Source: Comamonadaceae bacterium
GTDB taxonomy: Bacteria; Pseudomonadota; Gammaproteobacteria; Burkholderiales; Burkholderiaceae
Assembly: GCA_947505995.1 (NCBI GenBank)
Contig: CANNNB010000007.1
Span: 1-23,613 of the forward strand
Direction: 5' to 3'
DNA length: 23,613 nucleotides
Positions within the stretch are counted from its first letter, which is position 1. Each line of letters starts with the position of its first letter. Shown piece by piece: positions 1-11,903 of this stretch. The notes below the pieces were generated by a model that did not search any database, had not been told where the DNA came from, and worked only from the letters and a program-made list of their open reading frames with translations. The translations under genes and the position numbers were made by a program.

Positions 1-223
1 CTATTCTTTTGAAGCTTCAAGCCCAATCAAAAGGAACTGCTTTGAGGCAGTTTATGAGTCTTCTTGTAGGACGCTCTCAGCTTGTGGGCGTGCACCTTGA
101 TGGGGCGCATTCAAACTTGGTGCAGTAATTACCATGACGCTCTCAAAGTTTTCTGTTGAGCGCATTGCAGTTCGCCAGTTTTCCTTGAAGTTGTCAGAGG
201 CCAGTCGACATGATTGCGTTGCA
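1..223. other. Non-coding or unassigned left edge
   Basis: I see no supportable gene here. The open frame on the minus strand at 52-276 is Ser/Arg-rich and overlaps the nitroreductase start, so it looks like a shadow. The plus frame of the nitroreductase stays open up to an ATG at 134, but the 30 extra residues do not resemble the family. Reading minus from position 51 to a stop at 1-3 gives a short peptide that could be the tail of a gene only if the TAA at 52-54 were an error; I do not claim it. Confidence 0.4.
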
Positions 224-796
224 ATGATGCTTGAACTGCTTCGAGAACGAAGAACTGTATTGCCCAAACGCCTCATGTCCCCGGGCCCTAGCCCACAAGA
301 GCTGCAACTTCTGCTCGAGGCAGCATCGACGGCTCCAGACCACGCTCAAATCGTGCCATGGAGGTTCATAAGCTTTCCAGAATCAAGTCGGCCAGCACTT
401 GGAGAACTTTTTGCAAACGCACTGATTGAACGAGATCCGGATGCTTCCGAAGAACAAATGAATCAAGCAAGGGCGAAGGCTGACCGCGCGCCATTGTTGC
501 TTTTGCTTGTGGTCGATGAAGCGAAAGGCGATTGCAAAGTAGATTTGAATGAGCGACTCATTTCTGCTGGCTGTGCTGTTCAGAATGTTCTCAGTTGTGC
601 GACTGCAATGGGTTTCGGTTCTGCTGTGACCAGTGGAAAAGCTTTAAAGTCTGATTCTTTTAGAAAAGGTTTAGGGCTTATCCATCAAACGCACGCGATC
701 TGTTTTATCAGCGTTGGTAGTTTTAATTGCACGCAGCCCAATAAAGTTCGTCCTATTGCAGATGATTTTTTTTCAACTTGGATACCCAATTCGTAA
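224..796 (+). CDS. YdjA-type nitroreductase family protein
   Basis: A 190-residue flavin-dependent oxidoreductase of the nitroreductase fold, closest in style to E. coli YdjA. The start at 224 is chosen because the family begins right at the LLxxRRT segment. Visible family features are the N-terminal ERRTVLPKR stretch (expected FMN phosphate contacts), TAPDHAQIVPWRFI at about residues 36-49, a central SAGCAVQNVL helix, and a TAMGFGSAVTSG segment. The family uses FMN and NAD(P)H to reduce nitro or quinone-like substrates; the physiological substrate is unknown. An upstream ATG at 134 would add 30 residues without family similarity, and neither start has a convincing ribosome binding site. The stop codon is immediately followed by the hemerythrin ATG, so the two are almost certainly co-transcribed. 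Confidence 0.85.
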   Translation: MMLELLRERRTVLPKRLMSPGPSPQELQLLLEAASTAPDHAQIVPWRFISFPESSRPALGELFANALIERDPDASEEQMNQARAKADRAPLLLLLVVDEAKGDCKVDLNERLISAGCAVQNVLSCATAMGFGSAVTSGKALKSDSFRKGLGLIHQTHAICFISVGSFNCTQPNKVRPIADDFFSTWIPNS

Positions 797-1360
797 ATGA
801 AATTGATAAGTGCAATCAAAGTGAATCTGCCTGGCCTTCGAAGTCCAGCAGTTGGTTGCGATGAACCATTTGAAATGCTGATTGCTTGTCATGAGCGTGT
901 GCAACGAATGCTTGACTTGCTGGGCAGAGCACGTACGCACGCAATGACCAAGGGGTGTGATGCCAACTTAAATTCTGCTTTCATTGACGTGATGCGTTAT
1001 TTTGACTTAGCAGCGCCACAGCATCATTTAGACGAAGAATTGCATGTTTTCCCAATCGTTTTAGCCAAGGGCAATCAAAGTCAGAAAGAAATAGTTAGAG
1101 TGTTAATTCAAGACCATGAAACGATGGCGCACCTTTGGCAAAACGTGAAAAGTGTTCTGGTTGAAGTGATGAAAACACCTCGAGACTTGCCAGTTTTCAG
1201 CTTTCATGAAAATGATTTGATGAATGCTTTTAGAAATGTCTATGCCAAGCATATTTCGAATGAAGAGTTAGTTATTTACCCTGCAAGCGTCCAATTCATG
1301 TCCAAGCATGACATTGCATCAATGGCCGAAGACATGAAAGTGCGCAGGGGCGTCGTTTAA
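797..1360 (+). CDS. Hemerythrin HHE-domain protein
   Basis: A 187-residue protein of the hemerythrin/HHE cation-binding family, predicted cytosolic four-helix bundle holding a non-haem di-iron centre. Candidate ligands are His32 (CHERV), His77 with Glu81 (HHLDEE), His107 (QDHE), and His152 with Glu156 (HISNEE), matching the family pattern of H, HxxxE, H, HxxxE. Such proteins bind or sense oxygen, nitric oxide or iron; which applies here cannot be read from sequence. The ATG directly abuts the TAA of the nitroreductase (0 bp gap), indicating translational coupling. A hairpin lies about 20 bp after the stop. Confidence 0.9.
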   Translation: MKLISAIKVNLPGLRSPAVGCDEPFEMLIACHERVQRMLDLLGRARTHAMTKGCDANLNSAFIDVMRYFDLAAPQHHLDEELHVFPIVLAKGNQSQKEIVRVLIQDHETMAHLWQNVKSVLVEVMKTPRDLPVFSFHENDLMNAFRNVYAKHISNEELVIYPASVQFMSKHDIASMAEDMKVRRGVV

Positions 1361-1381
1361 ATGTAGCTAAAGAGTTTCTGG

Positions 1382-1403
1382 CCAAGGCTTTGAAAGGCCT
1401 TGG
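1382..1403 (+). terminator. Weak hairpin terminator after the hemerythrin gene
   Basis: CCAAGGC (1382-1388) pairs perfectly with GCCTTGG (1397-1403), and the stem can extend by a wobble and an A-T pair. Only a weak T-rich tail follows (TATTTGT), so this is a plausible but not strong intrinsic terminator for the nitroreductase-hemerythrin unit. Confidence 0.45.
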
Positions 1404-1641
1404 TATTTGTCAAAGTTTCATTGGTGTTTTCCCTAGAATTTAGACCTTGCAACTTCATTTGGCAAACCAAAACTTTGTAAGTTAAGAGTCAGAAAACTAT
1501 TTTTCCCGAGTGAAGACTTTGTAGAAGCGCAACTTTCATGGATTGACGTACTTTGTGAAAGGGATTTACTTTTTGATTTGGCGGACATTCAGCTAATTAA
1601 TAAAATCCCCGGATTAAATTGACCCAAGTCAAGAAAGTCCT
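1404..1641. other. Intergenic region
   Basis: About 240 bp without a supportable reading frame. It is AT-rich toward its right end and carries the FNR/ANR-like palindrome described separately, right before the small membrane protein. No RNA gene was recognised. Confidence 0.6.
1619..1632. promoter_or_regulatory. FNR/ANR-like palindrome
   Basis: TTGAC-CCAA-GTCAA is a perfect inverted repeat with the arm spacing of the FNR/ANR consensus (TTGAT-N4-ATCAA; ANR-type boxes tolerate GTCAA). It ends only 9 bp before the ATG at 1642. For activation from -41.5 the transcript would begin inside that gene, so the site would have to repress, act on an unseen promoter, or be fortuitous. Confidence 0.4.
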
Positions 1642-1938
1642 ATGTTGCTAGCTGTGGTTATTGCCAAGAGTTTGATTGAGCTTTCGCTCATGTTCATCGT
1701 CGGGCGATTCTTGCTGGGATTGTTGGCTGGGCCCAACCGAGACAACAATGTTTTCTGGCAATTGCTGGACGTGGCTTCCAAACCCACACTGTGGTTCACT
1801 CGCAAAATCAGTCCTAGGCTGATCTTAGACCGGCACATTCCATTTGCCACCAGCAGCTGGCTCATCATTGCCTGGGTCTTGGTGGTGCAAATGAAAATTG
1901 AAATGTGCCTCGAAATGGGAATTGCAGCATGTCAGTGA
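1642..1938 (+). CDS. Small two-helix membrane protein of unknown function
   Basis: A 98-residue protein with hydrophobic segments at about residues 3-30 and 68-87 flanking a polar middle that contains GPNRDNN, a short basic stretch and the conserved-looking PRLILDRHIPFA. I recognise it only as resembling small uncharacterised Burkholderiales membrane proteins with the same PRxxxDRHxP motif; function unknown. The start at 1642 gives the best N-terminal helix; a second ATG at 1690 is possible if transcription starts downstream of the FNR-like box. The gene overlaps the following TPR gene by 10 bp, so coupled translation is likely. Confidence 0.75.
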   Translation: MLLAVVIAKSLIELSLMFIVGRFLLGLLAGPNRDNNVFWQLLDVASKPTLWFTRKISPRLILDRHIPFATSSWLIIAWVLVVQMKIEMCLEMGIAACQ

Positions 1939-2546
1939 ACACCCATATTTCGCCTGCCTCCTCAAACACTGCCTTTCGCAGCAGATGCATGTGGTTGAAA
2001 TTCAAGGCCAAGACGCTTTTGGTGTTTGGTCTGCGCGGCCAAGCTCATCAGGTCTTTCAAGAAATCCTTGAGATCAATCCTATCGATGCCTTGTCACTCA
2101 ACAGCCTCGCTTACGAAGAGTTGAACAATCGACGTCTGGTACAAGCGTTGAGCTATTTTGAACGCGCTCTGGCTCAAAAACCCTACAACGCCAATGCCCA
2201 CTTCAATGTCGCATTTGTGTGTGAAGAGCTTGGGCGTAGCCAAGAAGCGGAACTCGCATTCAAAGCTGCTATCAAGTTGGATGAAAAATTAGACCGTGCT
2301 TGGTACGGCTTGGGTTTGGTGTTGGTGCGTCAGCGAAAGCTTGAAGAATCCTTGAAGGCCTTCAAACGCAACACTGAACTGCAATCAATGAGCCCTTTTG
2401 CCTGGTACCAAATGGCACGTGTTCACATGGAGTTGAATCAACCCGAAGAAGCTTTAGCGGTGATGCGACACCTGAAAGGTTTCGAGCCCAAAGTGGCCGC
2501 CCAACTCGAAAGAGAAACAGGGCTGAAATTAGACAGACCGGTTTGA
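1929..2546 (+). CDS. Tetratricopeptide repeat protein
   Basis: A 205-residue protein made almost wholly of about four to five TPR units from residue 35 to 190. Recurrent TPR positions are visible as AHQVFQEILEINP, ALSYFERALAQKPYNANAHF, AELAFKAAIKLDEKLDRAWY and SLKAFKRNTELQSMSPFAWY. TPR arrays are protein-protein interaction scaffolds; the partner is unknown. No signal peptide is evident. The start at 1929 is chosen because it overlaps the preceding gene by 10 bp in another frame; an in-frame ATG at 1905 lies deeper in that gene. It is followed after 73 bp by the symporter pair. Confidence 0.85.
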   Translation: MSVNTHISPASSNTAFRSRCMWLKFKAKTLLVFGLRGQAHQVFQEILEINPIDALSLNSLAYEELNNRRLVQALSYFERALAQKPYNANAHFNVAFVCEELGRSQEAELAFKAAIKLDEKLDRAWYGLGLVLVRQRKLEESLKAFKRNTELQSMSPFAWYQMARVHMELNQPEEALAVMRHLKGFEPKVAAQLERETGLKLDRPV

Positions 2547-2619
2547 GAACAGAACCCACGCTGTGTGGCTAAGAATTTCAAGTTTGACAGTTGGTATTTT
2601 TAACAATAAGGAGATGAAG

Positions 2620-2883
2620 ATGCAACTCACTGCAAGGCACCAGGAATACTGGAGCAAAAATTTGAGAATCACGGGGCTCCTGTTAGCCCTGTGGTTTTCT
2701 GTGACATTTGTACTTTTGTACTTTGCGCGTGATTTAACGTTCAGCTTTTTTGGTTGGCCATTTTCATTTTGGGTGGCTGGCCAAGGTGCACTGATCGTCT
2801 ATTGCTTGATCATTTGGTACTACGCTCGCTACATGAACAAGCTTGACAAGGAATATGGCGTTTCAGAAGGAGAATCTTCATGA
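2620..2883 (+). CDS. DUF4212 small subunit of a sodium:solute symporter
   Basis: An 87-residue membrane protein with two predicted helices, about residues 14-33 and 45-66, separated by the FSFFGWPFSFWVAGQG turn typical of DUF4212. These proteins are encoded directly upstream of VC_2705-type sodium/solute symporters and are thought to be accessory subunits. The start at 2620 has an AAGGAG Shine-Dalgarno at 2608-2613; an ATG at 2614 lies too close to it, and the frame open from 2563 adds a non-family leader. The last codons overlap the symporter start (ATGA), so the two are translationally coupled. Confidence 0.9.
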   Translation: MQLTARHQEYWSKNLRITGLLLALWFSVTFVLLYFARDLTFSFFGWPFSFWVAGQGALIVYCLIIWYYARYMNKLDKEYGVSEGESS

Positions 2884-4994
2884 GTGTATTTGGAGGGGAA
2901 GGCCAATCCCAAGGCCAATTTCAGCAATCGCTGAACAAAGTTTTCATTTTCTACGGCGTAGGCTTTGCGGCCTTTGTCATTGCGCTTGCCATTCTTGAGC
3001 AAATGGGCATGTCTAAAGATTACATTGGCTATGCCTTCTTGGCTGCCACTGTGCTCTTGTATGCGGGCATTGGTGTGATGAGTCGCACCAACGATGCAGC
3101 CGAATACTATGTGGCTGGCCGCCGTGTGCCAGCCATCTACAACGGTATGGCCACAGGCTCTGACTGGATGTCGGCTGCATCTTTCATTGGTATGGCTGGT
3201 ACTTTGTACCTAACTGGTTATGGCGGTTTGGCCTTTATTTTGGGTTGGACAGGTGGCTACTGTTTGGTTGCTTTGTTCTTGGCCCCTTACCTGCGTAAGT
3301 TTGGCCAGTTCACCATTCCTGACTTCTTAGGCGCACGCTACGGCGGCAACATGGCCCGCTTAATTGGCGTCTTTGCTGCTATCTTGGTCTCATTCGTTTA
3401 TGTCGTAGCTCAGATCTTTGGCGTCGGCCTGATCACCGCACGAATGACGGGTTTGTCTTTTGAAGTGGGTGTTTATGTCGGCTTGGCTGGCATTTTGGTC
3501 TGCTCATTTTTGGGTGGTATGCGCGCAGTGACCTGGACTCAGGTGGCGCAGTACCTGATTTTGATCGTGGCCTACATGATCCCTGTGGTCTGGCTGTCGG
3601 TGAAACATACCAACAATCCTGTTCCTCAAATTGCTTATGGCTATTTGCTTGAAAAAGTGACTGCCAAAGAAGAGCAATTGTTGAAAGATCCCAAAGAACT
3701 TGAAGTTCGCGGTATTTTCAAAGCACGCGCTGATGCTGCTGCAGAAAAACTGAAAGATGTTCCTGCAGCCTTTGCAGCTGACAAAGAAGCCGCCACGAAA
3801 AAGCTGGAAGATCTGAAAGCCGCCAACGCACCAGAAGCTGATATCAAGGCCGCTACAGCTGCAATTGCTGCTTTGCCAAAAGATGAAGCTGCTGCCAAGA
3901 CTGCTTACACTGCTGCCCGAACCACCAATACGGCCCGAGCAGCGCCGCCTCTTCGGCATGCTGAGCCGTTCCCTGGCAAAGATGACGCAGCAAGAGACAT
4001 TTCGCGCAAGAACTTCTTGGCATTGGTCTTCTGTTTGATGATTGGTACAGCCGCATTGCCGCACATTCTGATGCGCTTTTACACCGTTCCTTCGGTGCGT
4101 GAAGCGCGTGAGTCAGTGGCATGGTCCTTGTTCTTCATCTCATTGCTTTACTTCACAGCGCCTGCTTTGGCGGTACTGGTGAAGTTCGACATCTACACGC
4201 TCTTGGTCGGTACACCGATGGACCAGTTGCCGGGATGGATAGCGCGATGGAATGCGGTGGACCCCACACTGATGGCTGTGGCTGACATCAACAAAGATGG
4301 CATCTTGCAGTTGGCAGAAATCCGCTTGGGCGGTGACATTGTGGTGTTGGCCACACCTGAAATTGGCGGCTTGCCGTTCGTGATTTCTGGTCTGGTTGCT
4401 GCAGGTGGTTTGGCTGCTGCCTTGTCCACCGCCGATGGCTTGTTGCTCACCATTGCCAATGCGATGTCACATGATCTGTACTACAAAGTGCTTGACCCCA
4501 ACGCCTCGGCCAGCCGCCGCGTGGCGATCTCCAAAGTTATTTTGGTGTTCGTTGCCTTGTCTGCTGCTTATGTCGCATCCTTAAAGATGGCTGACATTTT
4601 GTTCTTGGTGTCTGCGGCCTTCTCATTTGCTGCTGCAGCCTTCTTCCCAGCGTTGACCCTTGGCATCTTCTGGAAGCGTGCTAACAAGTGGGGTGCTTCG
4701 TTGGGCATGATGGCTGGCTTGGGCATTTCGTTCTATTACATGACCAAGACACATCCATGGATGTACGGCTTGTTCCACAATGGTTCACTGACACCTGAAA
4801 TTCTGAAGGCCAACACATGGTGGGACATTGCGCCTATCTCTGCTGGTATCTTTGGCGTGCCACTGGGTTTTGCAGTGATCATCATTGTGTCGCTGCTGAC
4901 CAAGGCCCCTGAGCAAGAAGTTCAGGACCTGGTAGAGAACGTCCGCTTCCCTAGCTTTGATGGCTCTACTTCACAAGGTACAGCGATGCATTAA
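2880..4994 (+). CDS. VC_2705-type sodium:solute symporter with Ala/Lys insert and EF-hand-like loop
   Basis: A 704-residue SSS-family transporter, inner membrane, expected to import a small organic anion such as acetate with Na+. Family marks include YYVAGRRVPAIYNGMATGSDWMSAA-type sequence around residues 77-100, FTIPDFLGARYG, and LPHILMRFYTVPS near residue 390. It is much longer than ActP (about 550 residues). Residues 258-372 form a hydrophilic Ala/Lys/Glu-rich, probably helical insert between membrane segments, and residues 469-480 (DINKDGILQLAE) match the canonical EF-hand loop with Asp1, Asn3, Asp5, Gly6 and Glu12. An AAGGAG precedes the ATG, which overlaps the DUF4212 stop. A strong terminator follows. 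The substrate is not decidable from sequence. Confidence 0.92.
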   Translation: MSVFGGEGQSQGQFQQSLNKVFIFYGVGFAAFVIALAILEQMGMSKDYIGYAFLAATVLLYAGIGVMSRTNDAAEYYVAGRRVPAIYNGMATGSDWMSAASFIGMAGTLYLTGYGGLAFILGWTGGYCLVALFLAPYLRKFGQFTIPDFLGARYGGNMARLIGVFAAILVSFVYVVAQIFGVGLITARMTGLSFEVGVYVGLAGILVCSFLGGMRAVTWTQVAQYLILIVAYMIPVVWLSVKHTNNPVPQIAYGYLLEKVTAKEEQLLKDPKELEVRGIFKARADAAAEKLKDVPAAFAADKEAATKKLEDLKAANAPEADIKAATAAIAALPKDEAAAKTAYTAARTTNTARAAPPLRHAEPFPGKDDAARDISRKNFLALVFCLMIGTAALPHILMRFYTVPSVREARESVAWSLFFISLLYFTAPALAVLVKFDIYTLLVGTPMDQLPGWIARWNAVDPTLMAVADINKDGILQLAEIRLGGDIVVLATPEIGGLPFVISGLVAAGGLAAALSTADGLLLTIANAMSHDLYYKVLDPNASASRRVAISKVILVFVALSAAYVASLKMADILFLVSAAFSFAAAAFFPALTLGIFWKRANKWGASLGMMAGLGISFYYMTKTHPWMYGLFHNGSLTPEILKANTWWDIAPISAGIFGVPLGFAVIIIVSLLTKAPEQEVQDLVENVRFPSFDGSTSQGTAMH

Positions 4995-5042
4995 GGGTGC
5001 AAAGTTTGCAAGCTTAAAATTGCAAACTTGAATCCTTCCAAC

Positions 5043-5078
5043 AAAAAACCCGATCGCACTTTGCGGTCGGGTTTTTTT
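5043..5078. terminator. Strong, probably bidirectional terminator
   Basis: An A-run and ACCCGATCGCA pair with TGCGGTCGGGT, followed by seven T residues (5072-5078), with one G-T wobble and a CTT loop. The A-run on the other side lets it also end the convergent haloacid dehalogenase transcript. Confidence 0.92.
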
Positions 5079-5104
5079 CATTAGCTTTAAGTCTCTGTGC
5101 TAAT

Positions 5105-5800
5105 TCAGTGTTCTAAGGAACTCAAAACTGAATTGAGATCTGCGCCTGAATAATGCGGCCGGGGCGTAAGCGCTTCAAACGGTAAGCCTTGCCGATTGAC
5201 CCAATGCGTTGTAAAGCCAAACCAAGTGGCACCTAAGGCATCCCATGCATTGCTAGATACAAACAAGACTTCATCTTTGTTCACTGGCATGGTCTCTTGA
5301 ACCAAACCATAACTTTCAGGAGACGTTTTGAACAGACGAATTGGATCGACCGAAATGACATGGTCTAAAACACCCTCCATACCGGCGCTCTTCACTGCAG
5401 ACGCCAACATGTCGACACTGCCGTTTGACAAGATGGCTGTTGTGAGTCCCATACTTTTAATTTTTTGCAGCACTGCTAAATTTTCTGGAAAGGCTGTGAG
5501 ATGTGCATATTGCTGCATCAGTTTTTCAACCTGCCCAGATTCTCGTTTGAGATTGAGTCGGTCTAAGGTGTATTCCAAAGACAAGCGCGTCAATTCCCAA
5601 AACGGGCGATAGTACTGACTGCCCGACGCATTGTGAGGGTCTGACTGCGTAATTAACCTTGTGTATTCAATTTGCTTGTCGCGCCACTTGATGGCGATAT
5701 CTGCACCTTGACCGGGGTAGAACGATTCTGCCAAGGCTTGGATTGAGTAAACGTCAAACAGGGTGCCGTAAGCATCAAAAACCACTGCTTTGATTTTCAT
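5105..5800 (-). CDS. (S)-2-haloacid dehalogenase (type II), HAD superfamily
   Basis: A 231-residue cytosolic HAD hydrolase matching L-2-haloacid dehalogenases, which replace halogen by hydroxyl on short 2-haloalkanoates through an Asp-ester intermediate. The expected active site is complete: nucleophile Asp9 and Thr13 in FDAYGTLFD, Arg40, Ser125-Asn126 in LSNGS, Lys158 and Tyr164 in KTSPESY, and Ser182, Asn184 and Asp187 in SSNAWD. These correspond to Asp10, Thr14, Arg41, Ser118, Lys151, Tyr157, Ser175, Asn177 and Asp180 of the classical L-DEX enzyme. It is a single gene, divergent from the FKBP gene and convergent with the symporter. In this family the natural substrate may be a non-halogenated relative. 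Confidence 0.92.
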   Translation of the reverse strand: MKIKAVVFDAYGTLFDVYSIQALAESFYPGQGADIAIKWRDKQIEYTRLITQSDPHNASGSQYYRPFWELTRLSLEYTLDRLNLKRESGQVEKLMQQYAHLTAFPENLAVLQKIKSMGLTTAILSNGSVDMLASAVKSAGMEGVLDHVISVDPIRLFKTSPESYGLVQETMPVNKDEVLFVSSNAWDALGATWFGFTTHWVNRQGLPFEALTPRPHYSGADLNSVLSSLEH

Positions 5801-5892
5801 TTTTCATACCCCTTTGGCTTTAAGGCGCTCAATCGAAACTTAATCACTATGTTGACCTTTTTAGACGCAAAATGAAGGGTTTTACAATGTCG

Positions 5893-5920
5893 TTGACTTG
5901 ATGCAACAATTAGTTTTAAC
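5893..5920 (+). promoter_or_regulatory. Candidate sigma-70 promoter for the FKBP-pobA unit
   Basis: TTGACT (5893-5898, five of six consensus) and TTTAAC (5915-5920, four of six) are separated by 16 bp, about 60 bp ahead of the FKBP start in a 182-bp divergent intergenic region. This is pattern matching only. Confidence 0.35.
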
Positions 5921-5982
5921 AAATTGGCATCTCTTAAAAATCCATGTGCCCCGTTTAGCGTTAATTTAAGGAAAAAAACACC

Positions 5983-7643
<1,661 letters not shown>

Positions 7644-7653
7644 CGCCTTCAAT

Positions 7654-8619
7654 TCAATCGACTTTGGCGCCAGAGCTTTTAACCACTGCAGCCCATTTGG
7701 GTACTTCTGCTTTTAAGAAGTTATTGAATTCTGTGGTGGTGTTAGGGGAGCTTGCCATGCCGAGTTGCGCAAAACGCTCTACAACATCGGCAGAAGCCAT
7801 GGCACGGTTAAGGGCTGCATTGAGCTTGTTGACCACATCGGGTGGAGTACCAGCAGGTGCCATGAAACCAAACCAGGTGTAGTCGTCAAATTCTTTGTAA
7901 CCATACTCAGTGATAGAAGGTACGTCGGGTAGCAGCGGAGAGCGCGTGGCACTGGTGACGGCCAAGGCTTTGAGCTTGCCACTTTTGATCATGGGCACAG
8001 CAGGCGGCATGGAGGTCGATGCAATTTGTGTATGACCTGCTACAACGGCATTGATGGCAGCTGCGGGTTGATAGGGGACATGCACGATGTCAATTTTGGC
8101 AGCTGTTTTGAGTCGTTCCATGGAAAGATGCGTGGTGGTGCCAATGCCAGAGGAAGCATAGTTGAAAGGTGTTTTTCTCGCGGCTTCAACCAACTCTGGC
8201 AATGTTTTAGCAGCCACACTTGGATTCACGGTAAAAATATTGGGCGTCTTGGGACCTAGGGCAACAGGCACAAAGTCTTTGATGGCGTCGTAACCAGCGT
8301 CTGCATACAGCGAGGGGTTGACCGCAAAGGCCACGCTGTGGACCAAGATGGTGTAGCCATCGGCTGCGCCGCGTTTGACTTGGCTGCTTGCAATGTTGCC
8401 ACCTGCACCGCCTTTGTTTTCTACGATGAAATTACCACCGGTCAGTTCATTCAGTTTTTGAGTCAGTGACCTAGCCACGATGTCGGTAGAAGAACCAGCC
8501 GCAAATGCGACAACAAGCGTGACAGGCTTGGCTTTGGGCCAATCGCTTTGCGCCCAGCTTGAAAGATGCAAGCTGCCGATGACGGCGAAGGCCAAAAGGG
8601 CCTTGAAATAATGAACCAT
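7654..8619 (-). CDS. Bug-family (TctC-like) periplasmic substrate-binding receptor
   Basis: A 321-residue extracytoplasmic receptor of the Bug family. A signal peptide ends near residue 23 (SWA/QSDWP), followed by the family segment VTLVVAFAAGSSTDIVAR including the conserved Asp46, then VENKGGAGGNIA and VHVPYQPAAAINAV. Bug proteins bind carboxylates or aromatic acids for uptake or sensing; membrane partners of a tripartite system are not in the window, as is usual for orphan Bug genes. The ATG at 8619 has AAAGGAG upstream; the frame is open to 8652 but that would overlap the fusion stop. It lies 29 bp after the LPOR-dioxygenase gene, so it is probably in the same transcript and may capture its pathway substrate. 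Confidence 0.93.
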   Translation of the reverse strand: MVHYFKALLAFAVIGSLHLSSWAQSDWPKAKPVTLVVAFAAGSSTDIVARSLTQKLNELTGGNFIVENKGGAGGNIASSQVKRGAADGYTILVHSVAFAVNPSLYADAGYDAIKDFVPVALGPKTPNIFTVNPSVAAKTLPELVEAARKTPFNYASSGIGTTTHLSMERLKTAAKIDIVHVPYQPAAAINAVVAGHTQIASTSMPPAVPMIKSGKLKALAVTSATRSPLLPDVPSITEYGYKEFDDYTWFGFMAPAGTPPDVVNKLNAALNRAMASADVVERFAQLGMASSPNTTTEFNNFLKAEVPKWAAVVKSSGAKVD

Positions 8620-8648
8620 GGTTTTGTCTCCTTTAAATTTGAGCCAGT

Positions 8649-10553
<1,905 letters not shown>

Positions 10554-11882
10554 TCAAAGGTTCTTTAAGTTTCTGTGAATGCGTTGGATCAATTTCCAAG
10601 AGACAAACAAGACAACTGGTGTACTAAATCCTGCCAACATTTCAGGATTGATATTCATACCAGCAGCTTTCATGGCCTTGCCTAAATACAAGGCCAAGCT
10701 CACTACATAGTAGCTGATGGCTGCAATTGACAAGCCCTCCACCATGGATTGAAGGCTCAACTGCAATGCTTGTCCTCTGGTCAGTTTTTCAAGCAGTGCT
10801 TGGTTGTGGGCTTCAGTTGCAATATCAACCCGGGTGCGCAACAACGCAGTAGCTCGGGCTAAGCGCTGTGACAAAGCTGCCAATCTATCTGAGGTTGCAT
10901 TCACAGTGGCCAAGGCAGGCGCAAGCCGCCGCTGCATGAATTCACCTACTGTCTGAATCCCCGACAAAGGTTGCTCGCGCATTTCAGAAATACGTTCGCG
11001 AACAATGGCATCGTAGGCTCGAGCTGCCGAGAATCTGTAGCTGTTTTCTGCCGTGATGCTTTCCACCTCTGCCGAAAGACTCGCTAAGTCGTTGAGCAAG
11101 ACCTCATCAGAGTCAATCTTTTTTTCTAATCGTTTGGTGATTTCCACCAACTGAATTTCGGTTTGCATCAGTTTTGCAGAAAGTTTTTTGGCGATAGGTA
11201 AACTGAGCAAAGACATGATTCGGTAGGTTTCAAGTTCTAACAGCCGTTGGGCTATTCTTCCTGATCTGTTTTCGGAAGTTTGAGGTGAAGCCAAAACCAA
11301 AATGCGTTCAAAACCATCGGCGCCAATTCTGAGATTGGTCATTAAATGAGAGTGCGACAGGTTCTCCGATGTTCTGCCCATTTTGGAGCCAATCACGGTG
11401 CCCTCACCAAGCCAATTTTTTGCCTTGAAAAAGGCATCATCGTCGTCCATGCCTTCATTCAACATGGCCAAATGAATGGCAGTAATTGTTTTGCCAGGAA
11501 TGCTGCTAAGCCAAGCGTTGCCAGTAGCGACATGCGAACTTAGCTCTGGCAGTTGGCTGCCCCAGCCTGCATGTTCTGGCAGGTCTTGCACGATTGTGTA
11601 GCGAGTGAATTCAGTGTGTCGTTCCCAAATTACTTTGTAGCCCGGGCATTGAAGTCGTAGAAAGTTACCCTTCATACTCTCAGTGTCTAAGTCTTGGTGG
11701 CCAGGTAAGAGTTTGAGATGCGCACATTCTTCCAAGCTGCTCACGCCCGCGTTCAAAACTGCGACGTACACAATCAGGCTAGGCAGTTTGAAGTTGGCAG
11801 AAGGGCGGGTATGAATCTCATTGTGGAGAATCATTCGCTGGGCATCATCAGCCGGCAAGTAATGCAGGGTTATTTCTTTCAT
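10554..11882 (-). CDS. DUF3422 membrane-anchored protein
   Basis: A 442-residue member of DUF3422, recognised by the N-terminal LHNEIHTRP segment, the central GKTITAIHLAML and SHSHLMTNLRIGADGFERILVL stretches, a long helical, probably coiled-coil part (about residues 215-330) and two C-terminal transmembrane helices (about 372-393 and 410-428). No biochemical function is established for the family. It is the first gene of the minus-strand unit DUF3422, fusion, Bug; only 39 bp separate it from the fusion and no terminator is seen there, so co-transcription is plausible though functional linkage is unproven. Confidence 0.9.
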   Translation of the reverse strand: MKEITLHYLPADDAQRMILHNEIHTRPSANFKLPSLIVYVAVLNAGVSSLEECAHLKLLPGHQDLDTESMKGNFLRLQCPGYKVIWERHTEFTRYTIVQDLPEHAGWGSQLPELSSHVATGNAWLSSIPGKTITAIHLAMLNEGMDDDDAFFKAKNWLGEGTVIGSKMGRTSENLSHSHLMTNLRIGADGFERILVLASPQTSENRSGRIAQRLLELETYRIMSLLSLPIAKKLSAKLMQTEIQLVEITKRLEKKIDSDEVLLNDLASLSAEVESITAENSYRFSAARAYDAIVRERISEMREQPLSGIQTVGEFMQRRLAPALATVNATSDRLAALSQRLARATALLRTRVDIATEAHNQALLEKLTRGQALQLSLQSMVEGLSIAAISYYVVSLALYLGKAMKAAGMNINPEMLAGFSTPVVLFVSWKLIQRIHRNLKNL

Positions 11883-11903
11883 ATGGGCTAGATTCTACAA
11901 AGT

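Noticed and set aside
52..276. 74-codon minus-strand frame at the left edge
   Set aside because: Low-complexity Arg/Ser translation overlapping the nitroreductase; no family resemblance.
2584..2609. TTGACA as a -35 element for the symporter pair
   Set aside because: The TTGACA lacks a -10 at acceptable spacing (CAATAA is only 14 bp away) and would leave almost no leader before the ribosome site.
3504..4064. 186-codon minus-strand frame within the symporter
   Set aside because: Composition (Cys/Ser/Phe-rich) is that of an antisense shadow of the Ala/Lys-rich insert; the plus frame is clearly the real gene.
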